Positions 37,023 through 50,500 of a stretch of DNA of 64,000 nucleotides are shown here, in pieces; positions within the stretch are counted from its first letter, which is position 1, and the number at the start of each line of letters is the position of its first letter. The translations under genes and the position numbers were made by a program. Source of the DNA: Begonia masoniana. Its lineage: Eukaryota; Streptophyta; Magnoliopsida; Cucurbitales; Begoniaceae. Location: contig CM039509.1 in assembly GCA_022432975.1 (NCBI GenBank), positions 15,208,482 to 15,272,481 of the forward strand. The letters are read 5' to 3'. The notes under the pieces were generated by a model. That model did not search any database and was not told where the DNA came from. It was given only the letters and a program-made list of their open reading frames with translations.

Positions 37023-38421
37023 TGTAACACCTGACATTTTCAGCTAGGTGATTTTCTTAACGGAATCAACCGTCACCTCTTTACTTGACCTTTTATTTAG
37101 TTAATTTTAATGTCAAAGCTTATTGGATTCTATTTGTGTGATGGCAGTGTGGTAATTAAAGAGGAACTTAGTTGATATAAATTTGAAATGGAAACCTTAA
37201 ACCTCACTGTAGCCGACATTCTCCCTTCAGCGATTTTCTCTCCCGAGCTCTCTCGCTCTCTGCCTGCCAGTCATCCTTCCTCCGACGACCGGTTCCTTTG
37301 CCTTTTTTCAGCTACTCTACGCTCAAGGTATGGGTTAGACAATGTAGTTGTCAGTTATTTGTTAGGCTCTATTTCTAGCTTGGTGTTGGAGTTTGGTTCT
37401 CCAATGGCCAAGTAACATTAGTACCATTTATATTCTGGATTTAGCAATGTCATTCCGAATCGATTCTAGACATTTATCACACCGACTCAGATTAATCGTT
37501 AGTTGAACCTAGCTGTTTCGGTTTTAGGATTTCAGACTGCACACAGAGAACTAGACTAAGGGATTCGGGAATGACTATAACTACAGATTCTAGGATAACA
37601 TTTAGTTAGGACTGTTCTAGCTTTGATTTCAGAATATTTAGGATCTATATTGACTCTGAGATGTGAAATGATATCAGGTGAAGAGGTTTGAAGTGTAGTG
37701 CACGACTTTGCTAAGGAAGCCAGGTAAGTGAATATATTAAGATTCCCGGCCATTAGGGCCCTACATCTTAAGGGTACTAAATTAGTTATGTGTTTGATGT
37801 TTGTTTTAAGTTAGTAAGATGGTTTGTACTTGGATGATTTACGGATGTTTGAGAACCATATTATGTGATGTTCTGATAGAGTCTATGAAGTCAACTGTCC
37901 AGTATGATATTTCCATAGTCTGATGATTTAAGAACATTCATGTCATGCATCATGATTTACTTCTCAAGCATATGAAAATGATTTATGAGCATGTATTTCC
38001 CATGAACAAGATATGAGAATGAAAATGAAACTTATGCAACCGGATTAAGCGAGGGTTGGGGGCGGATTGACGCAAGCCACAGTCCAAAGAGGGACCATGA
38101 AAACGACCCGAAAGGGAATATGATCAAAATCACTGTCAATCCCTCTTTCACGGCACAAATCCTCCCTTAATCCATATGATGAAAGTGATGAACAAGAATA
38201 CGAATAAGGAACAAGAAAAGAGCATGAAAAGAATACGATTATGATTTTCTCTCAACTGTGCATTCACGAATACATGTTAGTTGCATTCCTTACTAAGTAT
38301 TAGGCTTATAGTTTAAATCTTATGATGTAGGTGACGAGATATCAGGTGAAGATTCCAAAGTTAATGAGGATGTCGAGTTTGGTTGCTGAAAGGTGTTCAG
38401 GGTGCAATCCTGTGGCTGGAT
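37023..38421 (+). repeat. 3' LTR of E3, first 1.4 kb, duplication copy A
   Basis: It follows polypurine tract AAGGAGGGGTGGA. It matches 30006-31402 closely and stops at TGGAT (38417-38421), where E4 LTR sequence begins. The rest of this LTR is not in the window. Confidence 0.9.
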
Positions 38422-39859
38422 TGAAACGACCCTAATACTGTACCCGATTTTTTTTTTTTTTTATACTTATCCCTATACTTTAAATAAACTCTAAGCGGAA
38501 CCTAAATCGAAATCGAAATTGAAATTCAACTTTTTAAAACAATTTAAACAAAACTTATATTAACTATTTAAAACAATTAAAAATCCTTTAAAAGAAAACA
38601 TCGGCCAAGCAGAGGGCAGAAGGGACATTTGTCCCGAAAAAGTGAGGGCGATCGATACCCCAAAACTGGCGATCGATCGCCCTATGGCGATCACACCCAG
38701 CGATCGCTCGCCGAGTGAATCGCCCCTGGCGATCACCTATGCCCAGCTATCGCCATTGCCTGGCGATCGCTCGGCATGCGCTCTGGAATTTCGTCCAGAG
38801 CGCTACCATGAGGGGCGAACGATCGCCCTCACTGGCGATCGTCCGGCAACCCCTCTGGATTTACGAATTCCAAAGAGGTGCTGCTACCCCACTCGTTTCC
38901 TTCTCTTTTCCCCCTGCATAACAACTTTAACACTTATCCAATTTCATCCTTAATTTAACATAAACCACAAACACTCTTATCTCCACTACGGCCTTGTTAA
39001 AACCGACTTGTAACCCATTTAAAACGAAATGTGTTTTCATGAAAATGAACTGCATGGATATATTTAAACTATCAATTTCCTCCTGTTTTACATCAATTTC
39101 AATTCAAATGAAAACGGTACCGAATCAGTTCATAAAATAGGATTCAAAAAACGTTTAAAACCTCACAAGTAAACCTATCAACTACCAGAACCAAGCATCC
39201 TATAATTTCTATACAAACATCAGCCCAAAATGTCCCGAACCCTCAACATCTATACATACTGTCCCCACGGGTCGGTAAGCCTCGACTGCGCCAGCACACC
39301 ACCACAGTCATCCCTCATCAACTGGATTCATGGCTCAGGAGGAGGAATCTCATCCTCACCTGTATCCTCGTAATCACCTACACCATACAATACACTATGA
39401 GATAAAAATCTCAGCAAGCCCTCATAAATGCAACTATATGCTATGCGTGTGAGTTCAGAAATCATGCAGCATTTTCTTTACTCTGTGGGTGTCACCGAGA
39501 TCTCAGTCTCCTAACCGGAGAGAGCACATCCAGCGGTCAGACTACTCTTTCCAGCTAGAACAGGGGGGTACACGCTTACAACACGTACAGCCATGCCTGA
39601 GCCCCATCTCGCGTGACCTATAACTGTATGAGTATGTGTTAAATGCGGTATTGTGACAGACCCTTTCGTGCCTACACAATAGATCAATAGCTCCTCTCCA
39701 GGCCGCATTACCATTTTCTTAAAAACATCGTGTAGAAATTCATTTTCATGCTCTTTCTTTAAAACACGTGATGCATGAACAGTTTATAACAGAATTTAAA
39801 CACTCAGCATATGTAGCGACCCTAATACTGTACCCAATATCCGTACCATATTTTTTTTT
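38422..39859 (-). repeat. Copy A of E4 LTR fragment plus first 48 bp of the nested solo LTR
   Basis: It matches 42605-44039 with few changes. The E4 LTR part is 38422-39811; from 39812 (TGTAGCGACCC) the start of the solo LTR is present as far as its T-run, then the sequence jumps to E3 integrase. It therefore arose by duplication, not by an independent insertion. Confidence 0.88.
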
Positions 39860-41180
39860 GGAAATTAGGCATCGTGGATATTCATGCGAAGAGGAATTAC
39901 GTAAGTTGATCTTGACGAGGCTCACTCGTCTCCCTTCTCTGTACATCCTAGTAGCACCAAGATTTATCGAGACTTGAAGTTACCTTATTGGTGGCCCAAC
40001 TTTAAAGAGAGATGTGACTAAGTTTGTTGAATCATGCATGGTATGCCAGCAAGTTAAAGCAGAACACCAACGCCCAGGAGGTACTCTTCGACCCTTACCG
40101 ATCCCTGAATGGAAATGGGAAAACATTGCCATGAATTTTGTAGTAGGATTACCAAAGATAATCAAAGGACATGATAGTATTTGGGTTGTGGTAGACAGAA
40201 TGACAAAATCAGCACACTTTATACCAGTAAGAATGGACCCTTTTCAATGGACCAGCTTGCTAACCTATACATTCAAGAAATTATCAGATTGCATGGGATT
40301 CCCTTATCTATTGTCTCCGATCGTGATCCTCGATTCACCTCAAGATTTTGGCAAAGTTTGCAAAGCACATTAGGAACAAAGTTATGCTTCAGCACTGCTT
40401 TTCACCCTCAAACTGATGGTCAATCTGAGAGGACTATTCAGATACTTGAAGATATGTTGAGAGCTTGTGTGTTAGAATTTCAGACATCATGGAGTCGATA
40501 CCTACCCTTGATGAGTTTTCTTATAACAATAGTTACCAGTCCACCATTGAAATGGCACCTTATGAAGCACTTTATGGCAGAAAGTGCAGGTCACCTTTGT
40601 ACTGGGATGAGGTCGGTGAAGCAAACTCCTTGGTCCCGAGATCTTGCACAGATGTAGACAAGATTGCCATTATTAGGAAAAGAATGATTACTGCACAAAG
40701 CCGACAGAAAAGTTATGCAGACCAAAGGAGAAGAGACCTAGTGTTCTCTGTTGGAGATGAAGTTTTTCTAAAGATTTCACCATTTAAAGAAGTTTTAAGA
40801 TTTGGTAAGAAAGGAAAGCTTAATCTGCGATTTGTTGGACCATTCCTTGTCTTGGAGAGGATCGACACCACAGCTTATAGACTAAAATTGCCCCTATCAC
40901 TGGATAAGTTCACAATGTCTTTCATGTGTCAATGTTGAGAAATGCATACGGGATCCTACACAAGTTGCTAAGTCAGGGATGTCGAAATTGAGCCAACACA
41001 AATGTATGAGGAGAAGCCCAGTGAAAATTTTGGAATCTGCTGTAAAACTCTGAGGAATAAGGAAAATTTCATTGGTAAGGTCTTATGGACAAATCATGGA
41101 ATTGAAGAAGCCACATGGGAACGACGGCAAGATATGTTGGACAAATATCCCGGAAGCTCTTTGCTTGATAATTTTTGGGG
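39860..41180 (+). pseudogene. Copy B of the E3 integrase/chromodomain, many indels
   Basis: It corresponds to about 35665-36981. Compared with copy A it has at least ten one- or two-base insertions or losses (near 40004, 40235, 40510, 40624, 40648, 40656, 40908, 40940, 41046, 41151), mostly in short homopolymers, so no frame survives. Integrase landmarks (VGLPKI, SDRDPRF, FHPQTDGQSE) are still visible in different frames. Two bases of copy A's nonsense codons read as sense here (GAATGGAAATGGG at 40110; CTGCGATTTG at 40826). Confidence 0.88.
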
Positions 41181-41207
41181 ACGAAAATTTTGTTTAAGGA
41201 GGGTGGA

Positions 41208-42604
41208 TGTACAACCTGACATTTTCAGCCAGGTGATTTTCTTAACGGAAATCAACTGTCACCTCTTTACTTGACCTTTTATTTAGTTAATTTTAATGCC
41301 AAAGCTTATTGGATTCTATTTGTGTGATGGCAGTGTGGTAATTAAAGAGGAACTTAGTTGATATAAATTTGAAATGGAAACCTTAAACTTCACTGTAGCC
41401 GACATTCTCCCTTCAGCGATTTTCTCTCCCGAGCTCTCGCTCTCTGCCTGCCAGTCATCCTTCCTCCGACGACCGGTTCCTTTGCCTTTTTTCAGCTACT
41501 CTACGCTCAAGGTATGGGTTAGACAATGTAGTTGTCAGTTATTTGTTAGGCTCTATTTCTAGCTTGGTGTTGGAGTTTGGTTCTCCAATGGCCAAGTAAC
41601 ATTAGTACCATTTATATTCTGGATTTAGCAATGTCATTCCGAATCGATTCTAGACATTTATCACACCGACTCAGATTAATCGTTAGTTGAACCTAGCTGT
41701 TTCGGTTTTAGGATTTCAGACTGCACACAGAGAACTAGACTAAGAGATTCGGGAATAACTATAACTACAGATTCTAGGATAACATTTAGTTAGGACTGTT
41801 CTAGCTTTGATTTCAGAATATTTAGGATCTATATTGACTCTGAGATGTGAAATGATATCAGGTGAAGAGATTTGAAGTGTAGTGCACGACTTTGCTAAGG
41901 AAGCCAGGTAAGTGAATGTATTAAGATTCCCGGCCATTAGGGCCCTACATCTTAAGGGTACTAAATTAGTTATGTGTTTGATGTTTGTTTTAAGTTAGTA
42001 AGATGGTTTGTACTTGGATGATTTACGGATGTTTGAGAACCATATTATGTGATGTTCTGATAGAGTCTATGAAGTCAACTGTCCAGTATGATATTTCCAT
42101 AGTCTGATGATTTAAGAACATTCATGTCATGCATCATGATTTACTTCTCAAGCAAATGAAAATGATTTATGAGCATGTATTTCCCATGAACAAGATATGA
42201 GAATGAAAATGAAACTTATGCAACCGGATTAAGTGAGGTTTGAGGGCGGATTGACGCAAGCCACAGTCCAAAGAGGGACCATGAAAACGACCCGAAAGGG
42301 AATATGATCAAAATCACTGTCAATCCCTCTTTCACGGCACAAATCCTCCCTTAATCCATATGATGAAAGTGATGAACAAGAATACGAATAAGGAACAAGA
42401 AAAGAGCATGAAAGAATACGATTATGATTTTCTCTCAACTGTGCATTCACGAATACATGTTAGTTGCATTCCTTACTAAGTATTAGGCTTATAGTTTAAA
42501 TCTTATGATGTAGGTGACGAGATATCAGGTGAAGATTCCAAAGTTAATGAGGATGTCGAGTTTGGTTGCTGAAAGGTGTTCAGGGTGCAATCCTGTGGCT
42601 GGAT
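41208..42604 (+). repeat. 3' LTR of E3, first 1.4 kb, duplication copy B
   Basis: It matches 37023-38421. The first ~60 bases carry small indels (start TGTACAACCTGAC instead of TGTAACACCTGAC); after about 41260 it is clean. It ends at TGGAT (42600-42604), the left flank of E4. Confidence 0.9.
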
Positions 42605-45600
42605 TGAAACGACCCTAATACTGTACCCGATTTTTTTTTTTTTATACTTATCCCTATACTTTAAATAAACTCTAAGCGGAACCTAAATCGAAATCGAAAT
42701 TGAAATTCAACTTTTTAAAACAATTTAAACAAAACTTATATTAACTATTTAAAACAATTAAAAATCCTTAAAAGAAAACATCGGCCAAGCAGAGGGCAGA
42801 AGGGACATTTGTCCCGAAAAAGTGAGGGGCGATCGATACCCCAAAACTGGCGATCGATCGCCCTATGGCGATCACACCCAGCGATCGCTCGCCGAGTGAA
42901 TCGCCCCTGGCGATCACCTATGCCCAGCGATCGCCATTTCCTGGCGATCGCTCGGCATGCGCTCTGGAATTTCGTCCAGAGCGCTACCATGAGGGGCGAA
43001 CGATCGCCCTCACTGGCGATCGTTCGGCAACCCCTCTGGATTTACGAATTCCAAAGAGGTGCTGCTACCCCACTCATTTCCTTCTCTTTTGCCCCTGCAT
43101 AACAACTTTAACACTTATCCAATTTCATCCTTAATTTAACATAAACCACAAACACTCTTATCTCCACTACGGCCTTGTTAAAACCGACTTGTAACCCATT
43201 TAAAACGAAATGTGTTTTCATGAAAATGAACTGCATGGATATATTTAAACTATCAATTTCCTCCTGTTTTACATCAATTTCAATTCAAATGAAAACGGTA
43301 CCGAATCAGTTCATAAAACAGGATTCAAAAAACGTTTAAAACCTCACAAGTAAACCTATCAACTACCAGAACCAAGCATCCTATAATTTCTATACAAACA
43401 TCAGCCCAAAATGTGTCAAACCCTCAACATCTATACATACTGTCCCCACGGGTCGGTAAGCCTCGACTGCGCCAGCACACTACCACAGTCATCCCTCATC
43501 AACTGGACTCATGCCTCAGGAGGAGGAATCTCATCCTCACCTGTATCCTCGTAATCACCTACACCATACAATACGCTATGAGATAAAAATCTCAGCAAGC
43601 CCTCATAAATGTAACTATATGCTATGCGTGTGAGTTCAGAAATCATGCAGCATTTTCTTTACTCTGTGGGTGTCACCGAGATCTCAGCCTCCTAACCGGA
43701 GAGAGCACATCCAGCGGTCGGACTACTCTTTCCAGCTAGAAAAGGGGGGTACACGCTTACAACACGTACAGCCATGCCTGAGCCCCATCTCGCGTGACCT
43801 ATAACTGTATGAGTATGTGTTAAATGCGGTATTGTGACAGACCCTTTCGTGCCTACACAATAGATCAATAGCTCCTCTCCAGGCCGCATTACCATTTTCT
43901 TAAAAACATCGTGTAAAAATTCATTTTCATGCTCTTTCTTTAAAACACGTGATGCATGAACAGTTTATAACAGAATTTAAACACTCAGCATATGTAGCGA
44001 CCCTAATACTGTACCCAATATCCGTACCATATTTTTTTTTAACCTAATATCTTTACTTAAACTCTAGGCGGAACCTAAACCAAAATCGAAAGCAGAATCG
44101 AAATCGGAATTGAAATCTATCTTTAAAAACATTTAAAACAACTTAAAACAATTAATATAAAACCTTTTAAAAACTGTAAAACTATTAAATAAACTTTAAT
44201 TAAAATGGGAGGGCAAAACTGTCCGGCCGTGACAAAAATGGGCAGCGACCAGTCGCTGCTATATGCAGCGACTGATCGCTGCACACTCTGCAGTGCAGCG
44301 ATCGCCTCGTGCGATCCTTAGCCACCCTTTCTGTTTTCCCTTCATTCTGTTTCTTTTTATTTTCACAAGTGCTCTCTGGAATCCAGAGAGCAAATCAAAC
44401 AATTCAACCCCGATCCTAACAACTTATCAATTTATAACTTAAACTCAACCAAAACGTATTCTAAACTCAATTAACTCGCGGCGGACTTTACGAAATCCCA
44501 CTGCGTGGATATATCTAAAAACCGAACATATCCTCCTGTTTTCAAATCACTAAACAATCACAAAACGTTTAAAAACATTAACATGTAAACCTATCAACTA
44601 CCAGAACCAAGCACCCTATAATGTCTATACAATTTTCCTATTCTATCCAAAAATAGCTTAAAACCCTCAAAATCTATACATACTGTCCCCACGGGTCAAA
44701 TAAACCTCGACTGCGCCAGCATACCACCGCAGCCATCCTCCGTCAACTGGACTCAAGCCTCAGGAGGAGGAATCCAATCCTCACCTGGTTCCTCGATATC
44801 TAGGTCACCTACACCATACAATACACTATGAGATGAAATCCCAGTAATTTCTACGTAAATGCAATGCATGCTGTGCGTATGAGTTCGGTAAATCATGCTT
44901 TATTTTATCTTACTATGCAATGCTCAATAGGTGTCACCGAGATCCTATCCCTCTAACCAGAGAGAGCTCATCCAGCGGGCGGACTAGTCTTTCCAGCTAA
45001 AGGCGGGGGGTGCACGCTTACAATACGTACAGTCGTACCTGAGCCCCACCTCGCGTGACCAATACGCCTTTCGGCTAATACGCCTTTCGGCCAGTGCTAT
45101 GCTTTACGTTATCTTTAAAACTCTGTGCGGAAGTTCATTTTCATGCTTTTCTTTAAAACAAGTGATGCGTGAACAATTTAACATCATACAGTAAACAAGC
45201 AATAATATGTACCATCAAGACTATAAAGCGTAAACTATAAACTCCTAAAACCTAGCTACCCAAGCCAAATACAATTAAACAAACGCATTTCCAAAACTCC
45301 TGGAGACGACATTCGACGTACGGTGTAGGCCAATCGGCCAAAGAAGATCACGAGAACTTACCTCGTGTCCAAAGCAGCTCAAGCTCCGTCCACGAGCGCT
45401 GTTTACCTAAGCAATTTTCAAGGATTGACATTAAAATGAGCTTAAGTTAATAAACGTCCAAATTGTCAAAACCTTAACTAAAGGACTTTCCTAAAGCTTT
45501 AGTCACATTCATCGAGCTGTTTCATCGAGCAAATAGGCGTTCAACACTCAAATTCTCGATTCGCTCGTTTTTCTAAAAACCCGAAATTTCTCAATTTTTA

Positions 45601-47485
45601 ACATTTTCACAACTTGATTTTACTTCGTCCAATAACGTCAAATACGTACAATATATACTTAATCACGGCTAACCTATTAATTACGAACCATAAATCGTGT
45701 TTTTAATCGAAAACCTAAACGAAACCCTAATGCCGTAACTCCGTAAAACTCGAAATAAACAATCTAAAACTATAGATCCATACCTAGAGCGTCGATTGGA
45801 GGAGGAAACGGAACGAATGGAGGTCGGATCGTTGAAGAAATCGCCGCGGCAGAGGAGAAGCCGAGAGGGTTTGCTCTCTGGAAATCGAAGAACGCAGGGA
45901 AGAATGAAGAAAGAAATAGATTTAGGTTATTTTTATAAAATTTGATTTGGCAAATTACTAAAATGCCCCTCCATAGTTTTTATATTCGTTTCGTCATTCG
46001 GTTTATTAATCGTCTAGCTATTCGGTTTCATCCAAACTCCTTACTTCACCCATAAGTCCAACTTAATATCCAGGATTTAATAAAACTGTCCGTTTGCAAT
46101 TTGGACCTCGTTTGCTATTTTTACGAGAACGTCTTTTACATTACGAGAAATGTATTTACTCGGAATATAACGTTTAATCTCCGAAAATTCCCATAATTTC
46201 CTTAAAATTCCTATTAATCGTTAGGATCGTAATGACGCTTTCTTTTCTTGAAACGGACCTGATTTGACATATTTACCAAAAATGCCATTATATAATAAAA
46301 TAATAATGTTCTAAAAATCCGTACGAGCCGGATATTACAGCATACATACCATCAAGACGGTAAAACATAAACTACAAAACAATTAAACCTAACTACCCAA
46401 CCAAAGCAATATAAACTAGTGCGTCACAAAACTCCTCGAAACGACTTCGATGTACGGTGTAGGCGAATCGGCCAGAAAAGAATCACGAGAACTTACCTCG
46501 TGTCCAAAGCAGCTCAAGCTCCGTCCACGAGCGTTGTTTACCTAAGCAATTTAGAACGTTTATCGTTAAAATGAATTCAAACTTCTAAATGTCCAAATTC
46601 AACTAAAATCTTAACTAAAGGATTTTCCTTACAATTTCAACCTAACTAATCGAAGTATTTAAACAACGATTAACGCTCGATAGTTTAAAATTCCAATTAA
46701 CGAGTTTTCCTAAAAACTCGAAAATTCTCCAATTTTAACATTTCTCACAAATAACTCAAATTTTGTCCAATAACGTTCAATACGTCCTATACATTCGTAA
46801 TCTACAACAATCTATCGATTTCGAACCCTAAATCTCGATTTTTAACAAAACCCTAACCGAAACCCTAACCGTATAACTTTGCGAAAACCGAAAACTAACG
46901 CTCTAAAACTTTAGAATCATACCTAGAACGTCGATTGGAGGAGAAAGCACGAAGAAAACGGAACGATTGGAGAACTTGATCGCCGAAAATGGAAGAATCG
47001 TCGATGGAAGAGAGGGAGAAGTCGCCTGGAGGGAGAGGGGTTCGCGTGGAGAAGAAGAAAATGAGGGAGAAAAGAAATTTTGTTATTTTTATAAAAATTG
47101 ACTTGGCAATTTACCATTTTGCCCTTCCTTTGTTTTCTATTTGTTTCGTCCTTCGTTTCGTTAATTGGCTGGCGATTCGGTTTCTCCAAACTTCCTTATT
47201 TCACCAATAAGTCCAACTTATCACCAGGGTTCTATTAAAACTGTCCGTTCGCAAAATGGACCACATTTACTATTTTTACTAAAACATCTTTTATATTACG
47301 AGAAACGCAACTACTCGGAATATAGCGTCATTACTCCGAAAATTCTCGTAAATTCCTTAAAATTCCAATTAATAATTAGGATTATAATAGCGCTTTCATT
47401 TCGTAAAACGGGTTTGATTTGATATATTTACGAAAATGCCAACATATATATTATAATATAAAATCCGTACAAGCTGGATATTACA
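42605..47485 (-). repeat. 3' LTR of E4, split by a solo LTR
   Basis: It runs from TGAAACGACCC to GGATATTACA on the plus strand; removing the nested LTR and one GCATA leaves about 2529 bp. A polypurine tract (AAATAAGGTGGGTTGAA, minus strand) lies at about 47486-47502. It contains a GCGATCGC-rich cluster (42829-43023) and a 10-bp-arm stem-loop (42959-42984). Confidence 0.88.
43993..46339 (-). repeat. Solo LTR inside the E4 LTR
   Basis: 2347 bp, TGTAGCGACCC to GGATATTACA, flanked by perfect GCATA (43988-43992 and 46340-46344). It is a relative of its host LTR. No internal domain, so it is the recombination product of a full element. It holds an AGCGACCAGTCGCTGC / AGCGATCGC cluster (about 44245-44310) and a dyad at 44371-44391. 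Confidence 0.93.
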
Positions 47486-47525
47486 TTCAACCCACCTTAT
47501 TTAGAATTTTGTCCACAAAATTAAA

Positions 47526-50500
47526 TCATACAAACAATTCAGGATACTGAGTCATCATATCCTGTTGTCGCTCCCACGTAGCTTCTTCCACCTCGTGGTT
47601 CCGCCACAAAACTTTGACTAGCGGAATCTCTTTGTTGCGCAAAACTTTGATGGAAGACTCCAAAATACGTACTAGCCTCTCCTCATAAGTCAATGTAGGC
47701 TGTACCTCGATCTCTGTCGCTTTCACGACATGTGATGGGTCACGTAGACATCTCCGAAGCATAGATACGTGGAATACATCGTGGATACCCTCCATAGAAG
47801 CCGGAAGCTGCAGCCTATACGCCAACTTCCCGATCCTCTTCAGAATAGGAAAGGGCCCCACATAACGAGGGTTTAACTTACCCCTCCTTCCAAATCTTGC
47901 AACACCTTTGAACGGAGAAACTTTAAGATAAACTTCATCACCTTCCTCGAACTCTAGCTCTCTACGTCTCGTGTCAGCGTAACTCTTCTGTCTGCTCGGA
48001 GCTACCTCGATACGCTGTCGAATAATGGCAATTTTCTCTGCCGTCTGCTGTAGAATCTCAGGACCAATGATGCTGGCTTCGCCAACCTCGTCCCAATATA
48101 GTGGATATCTACACTTTCGACCATATAAGGCTTCATACGGAGCCATGCCAATGGTAGCCTGGAAGTTGTTGTTATAAGAGAACTCGATCAGTGGCAAATA
48201 CCTGCTCCACGATCCCTGAAACTCCATCACACATGCTATAAGCATATCCTCCAAAATCTGATTCGTCCTCTCTGTTTGACCATCAGTCTGAGGATGAAAT
48301 GCTGTGCTGAAATTTAGCTGAGTCCCCATAGCTTTGTGCAGACTCTTCTAGAACTTCGACGTGAATCTCGGATCTCGATCTGAGACAATAGAAACTGGCA
48401 CACCGTGCAATCTCACAATCTCCCGTACATAGAGCTCTGCGAGCTGATCCATAGAAGATGCCATTCTCACATATAAGAAGTGGGCCGACTTTGTCAAACG
48501 GTCCACAATAACCCATATGCCGTCATGGCCCTTCGTCGTCCTCGGGAGCCCCACAATGAAATCCATGGAAATCTGCTCCCACTTCCACTCCGGAATCGGC
48601 AGTGGCAATAACGTTCCGGCCGGTCTCTGGTGCTCTGCCTTCACCTGTTGACACACTAAACAAGTCTCTACGTACTTGGCAACCTCCCTCTTCATGTTCG
48701 GCCACCAGAAATGTTGCTTTAGGTCCCGGTACATCTTAGTACTTCCCGGGTGCACAGAATACGCCGAAGAATGTGCCTCGGCCAATATCTCTTTCTTCAG
48801 ATCCTCGTCGTTAGGCACGTACCACCTATGCCTGAACTTCAGAATACCATCCTCTGATAAATGGAAATCTGACAAGTCTCCCAATGTCATGCTCGATCGA
48901 AGCTCCTCACACTCCGTATCATTCTGCTGAGCCTCACGTATACGATCTAGAATAGTTGGCCTGAGAGAAATGTTGGTGAGCATACTGGACAACTCTGCCA
49001 CTATCTCAACGTCGAACCTCTCAATCTCAGACCGCAGCGTAACTGACATCGCTGCTCACGAAGGCTGACTCGCAGAAGGCACTCTACTCAAGGCATCAGC
49101 AACCTTATTCGCCTTTCCTGGATGGTACTTGATATCAAAATCGTAGTCTTTGACGAACTCAAGCCACCTTCTCTGACGCATATACAGCTCCTTCTGCGTA
49201 AATAAATACTTCAAACTCTTGTGGTCAGAAAATATCTCGCACTGCTGCCCATATAAATAATGTCTCCATATCTTCAGTGCGAAGACCACAGCTGCTAGCT
49301 CAAGGTCGTGCGTAGGGTAATTCTGCTCGTACGGCTTCAACTGCCGAGAAGCATATGCAATAACTCTTCCCTCCTGCATCAATACACAACCGAGTCCCAC
49401 TCCAGACGCGTCACAATATATACTGAACTTGTCACCTTCAACAGGTAACGCCAATACTGGAGCGGTGGTCAATCTCTGCTTTAACTCCATAAAACTATCA
49501 TCACAAGCAGGCGACCATATAAATCTCTCGTTCTTTCGTGTCAATCGTGAAAGAGGAAGTGCGATCTTCGAGAATCCCTCTATAAATTTCCGATAATAGC
49601 CAGCTAATCCGAGAAATCCACGCACTTCTCGTACGTTCTTCGGCTGTGGCCAATCTCTGACCGCCTGAATTTTGCTCGAATCCACAGAAACCCCTTCTTC
49701 TGATATAATGTGGCAAAGAAAACTGACTCGATCCAGCCAGAACTCGCACTTAGAGAACTTTGGATACAACTGGTGTTGGCATAAAATCCTCAAAACTATT
49801 CTCAAGTGCTCCCCGTGTTCTTCTTTCGTCTTAGAGTAGATCAAAATGTCGTCGATGAAAACCACCACGAACTTGTCCAGATACTCCTTGAAGACACGGT
49901 TCATCAAATCCATAAATGCTGCAGGGGCATTAGTAAGTCCAAAAGACATGACAAGGAACTCATAATGCCCATACCTCGTTCGGAATGCCGTCTTCGGTAT
50001 ATCATCCTTCCGGACCTTCAGCTGATTGTAACCCGAGCGTAGATCAATCCTCGAAAATACTCGGGCACCTTGCAGCTGATCAAATAAATGATCGATCCGA
50101 GGCAAAGGATATTTATTCTTCACCGTCAATTTGTTCAATTCTCTGAAATCGATGCACATCCTGAGGGTCCCGTCTTTCTTCTTGACAAACAGAACGGGCG
50201 CACCCCAAGGCGAAACACTGGGTCGGATAAACCCTTTCTCTAACAGCTCGTCAAGCTGAGTCCTTAGTTCCCTCAACTCAGCTGGTGCCAACTGATACGG
50301 GTTCTTAAACCTCGGCGCGGAGTTTGGATAGACATCAATAGTGAACTCGATCTCCCGGTCTGGTGGTAACCCGGGAAGATCATCAAGAAAGATCCCAGAG
50401 AACTCTCTGACAATAGGAATGTCGCTCGGCTTTTCTCCGCTGAGCAACTGACAATCAAATACAGAGGCCAAATAAATAGAGCACGCAACTTTAAACTGCT

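Noticed and set aside
38422..39859. An independent second insertion of an E4-type LTR
   Set aside because: It shares the same TGGAT flank and the same nested solo LTR start as 42605-44039, so it is a duplicate of that junction.
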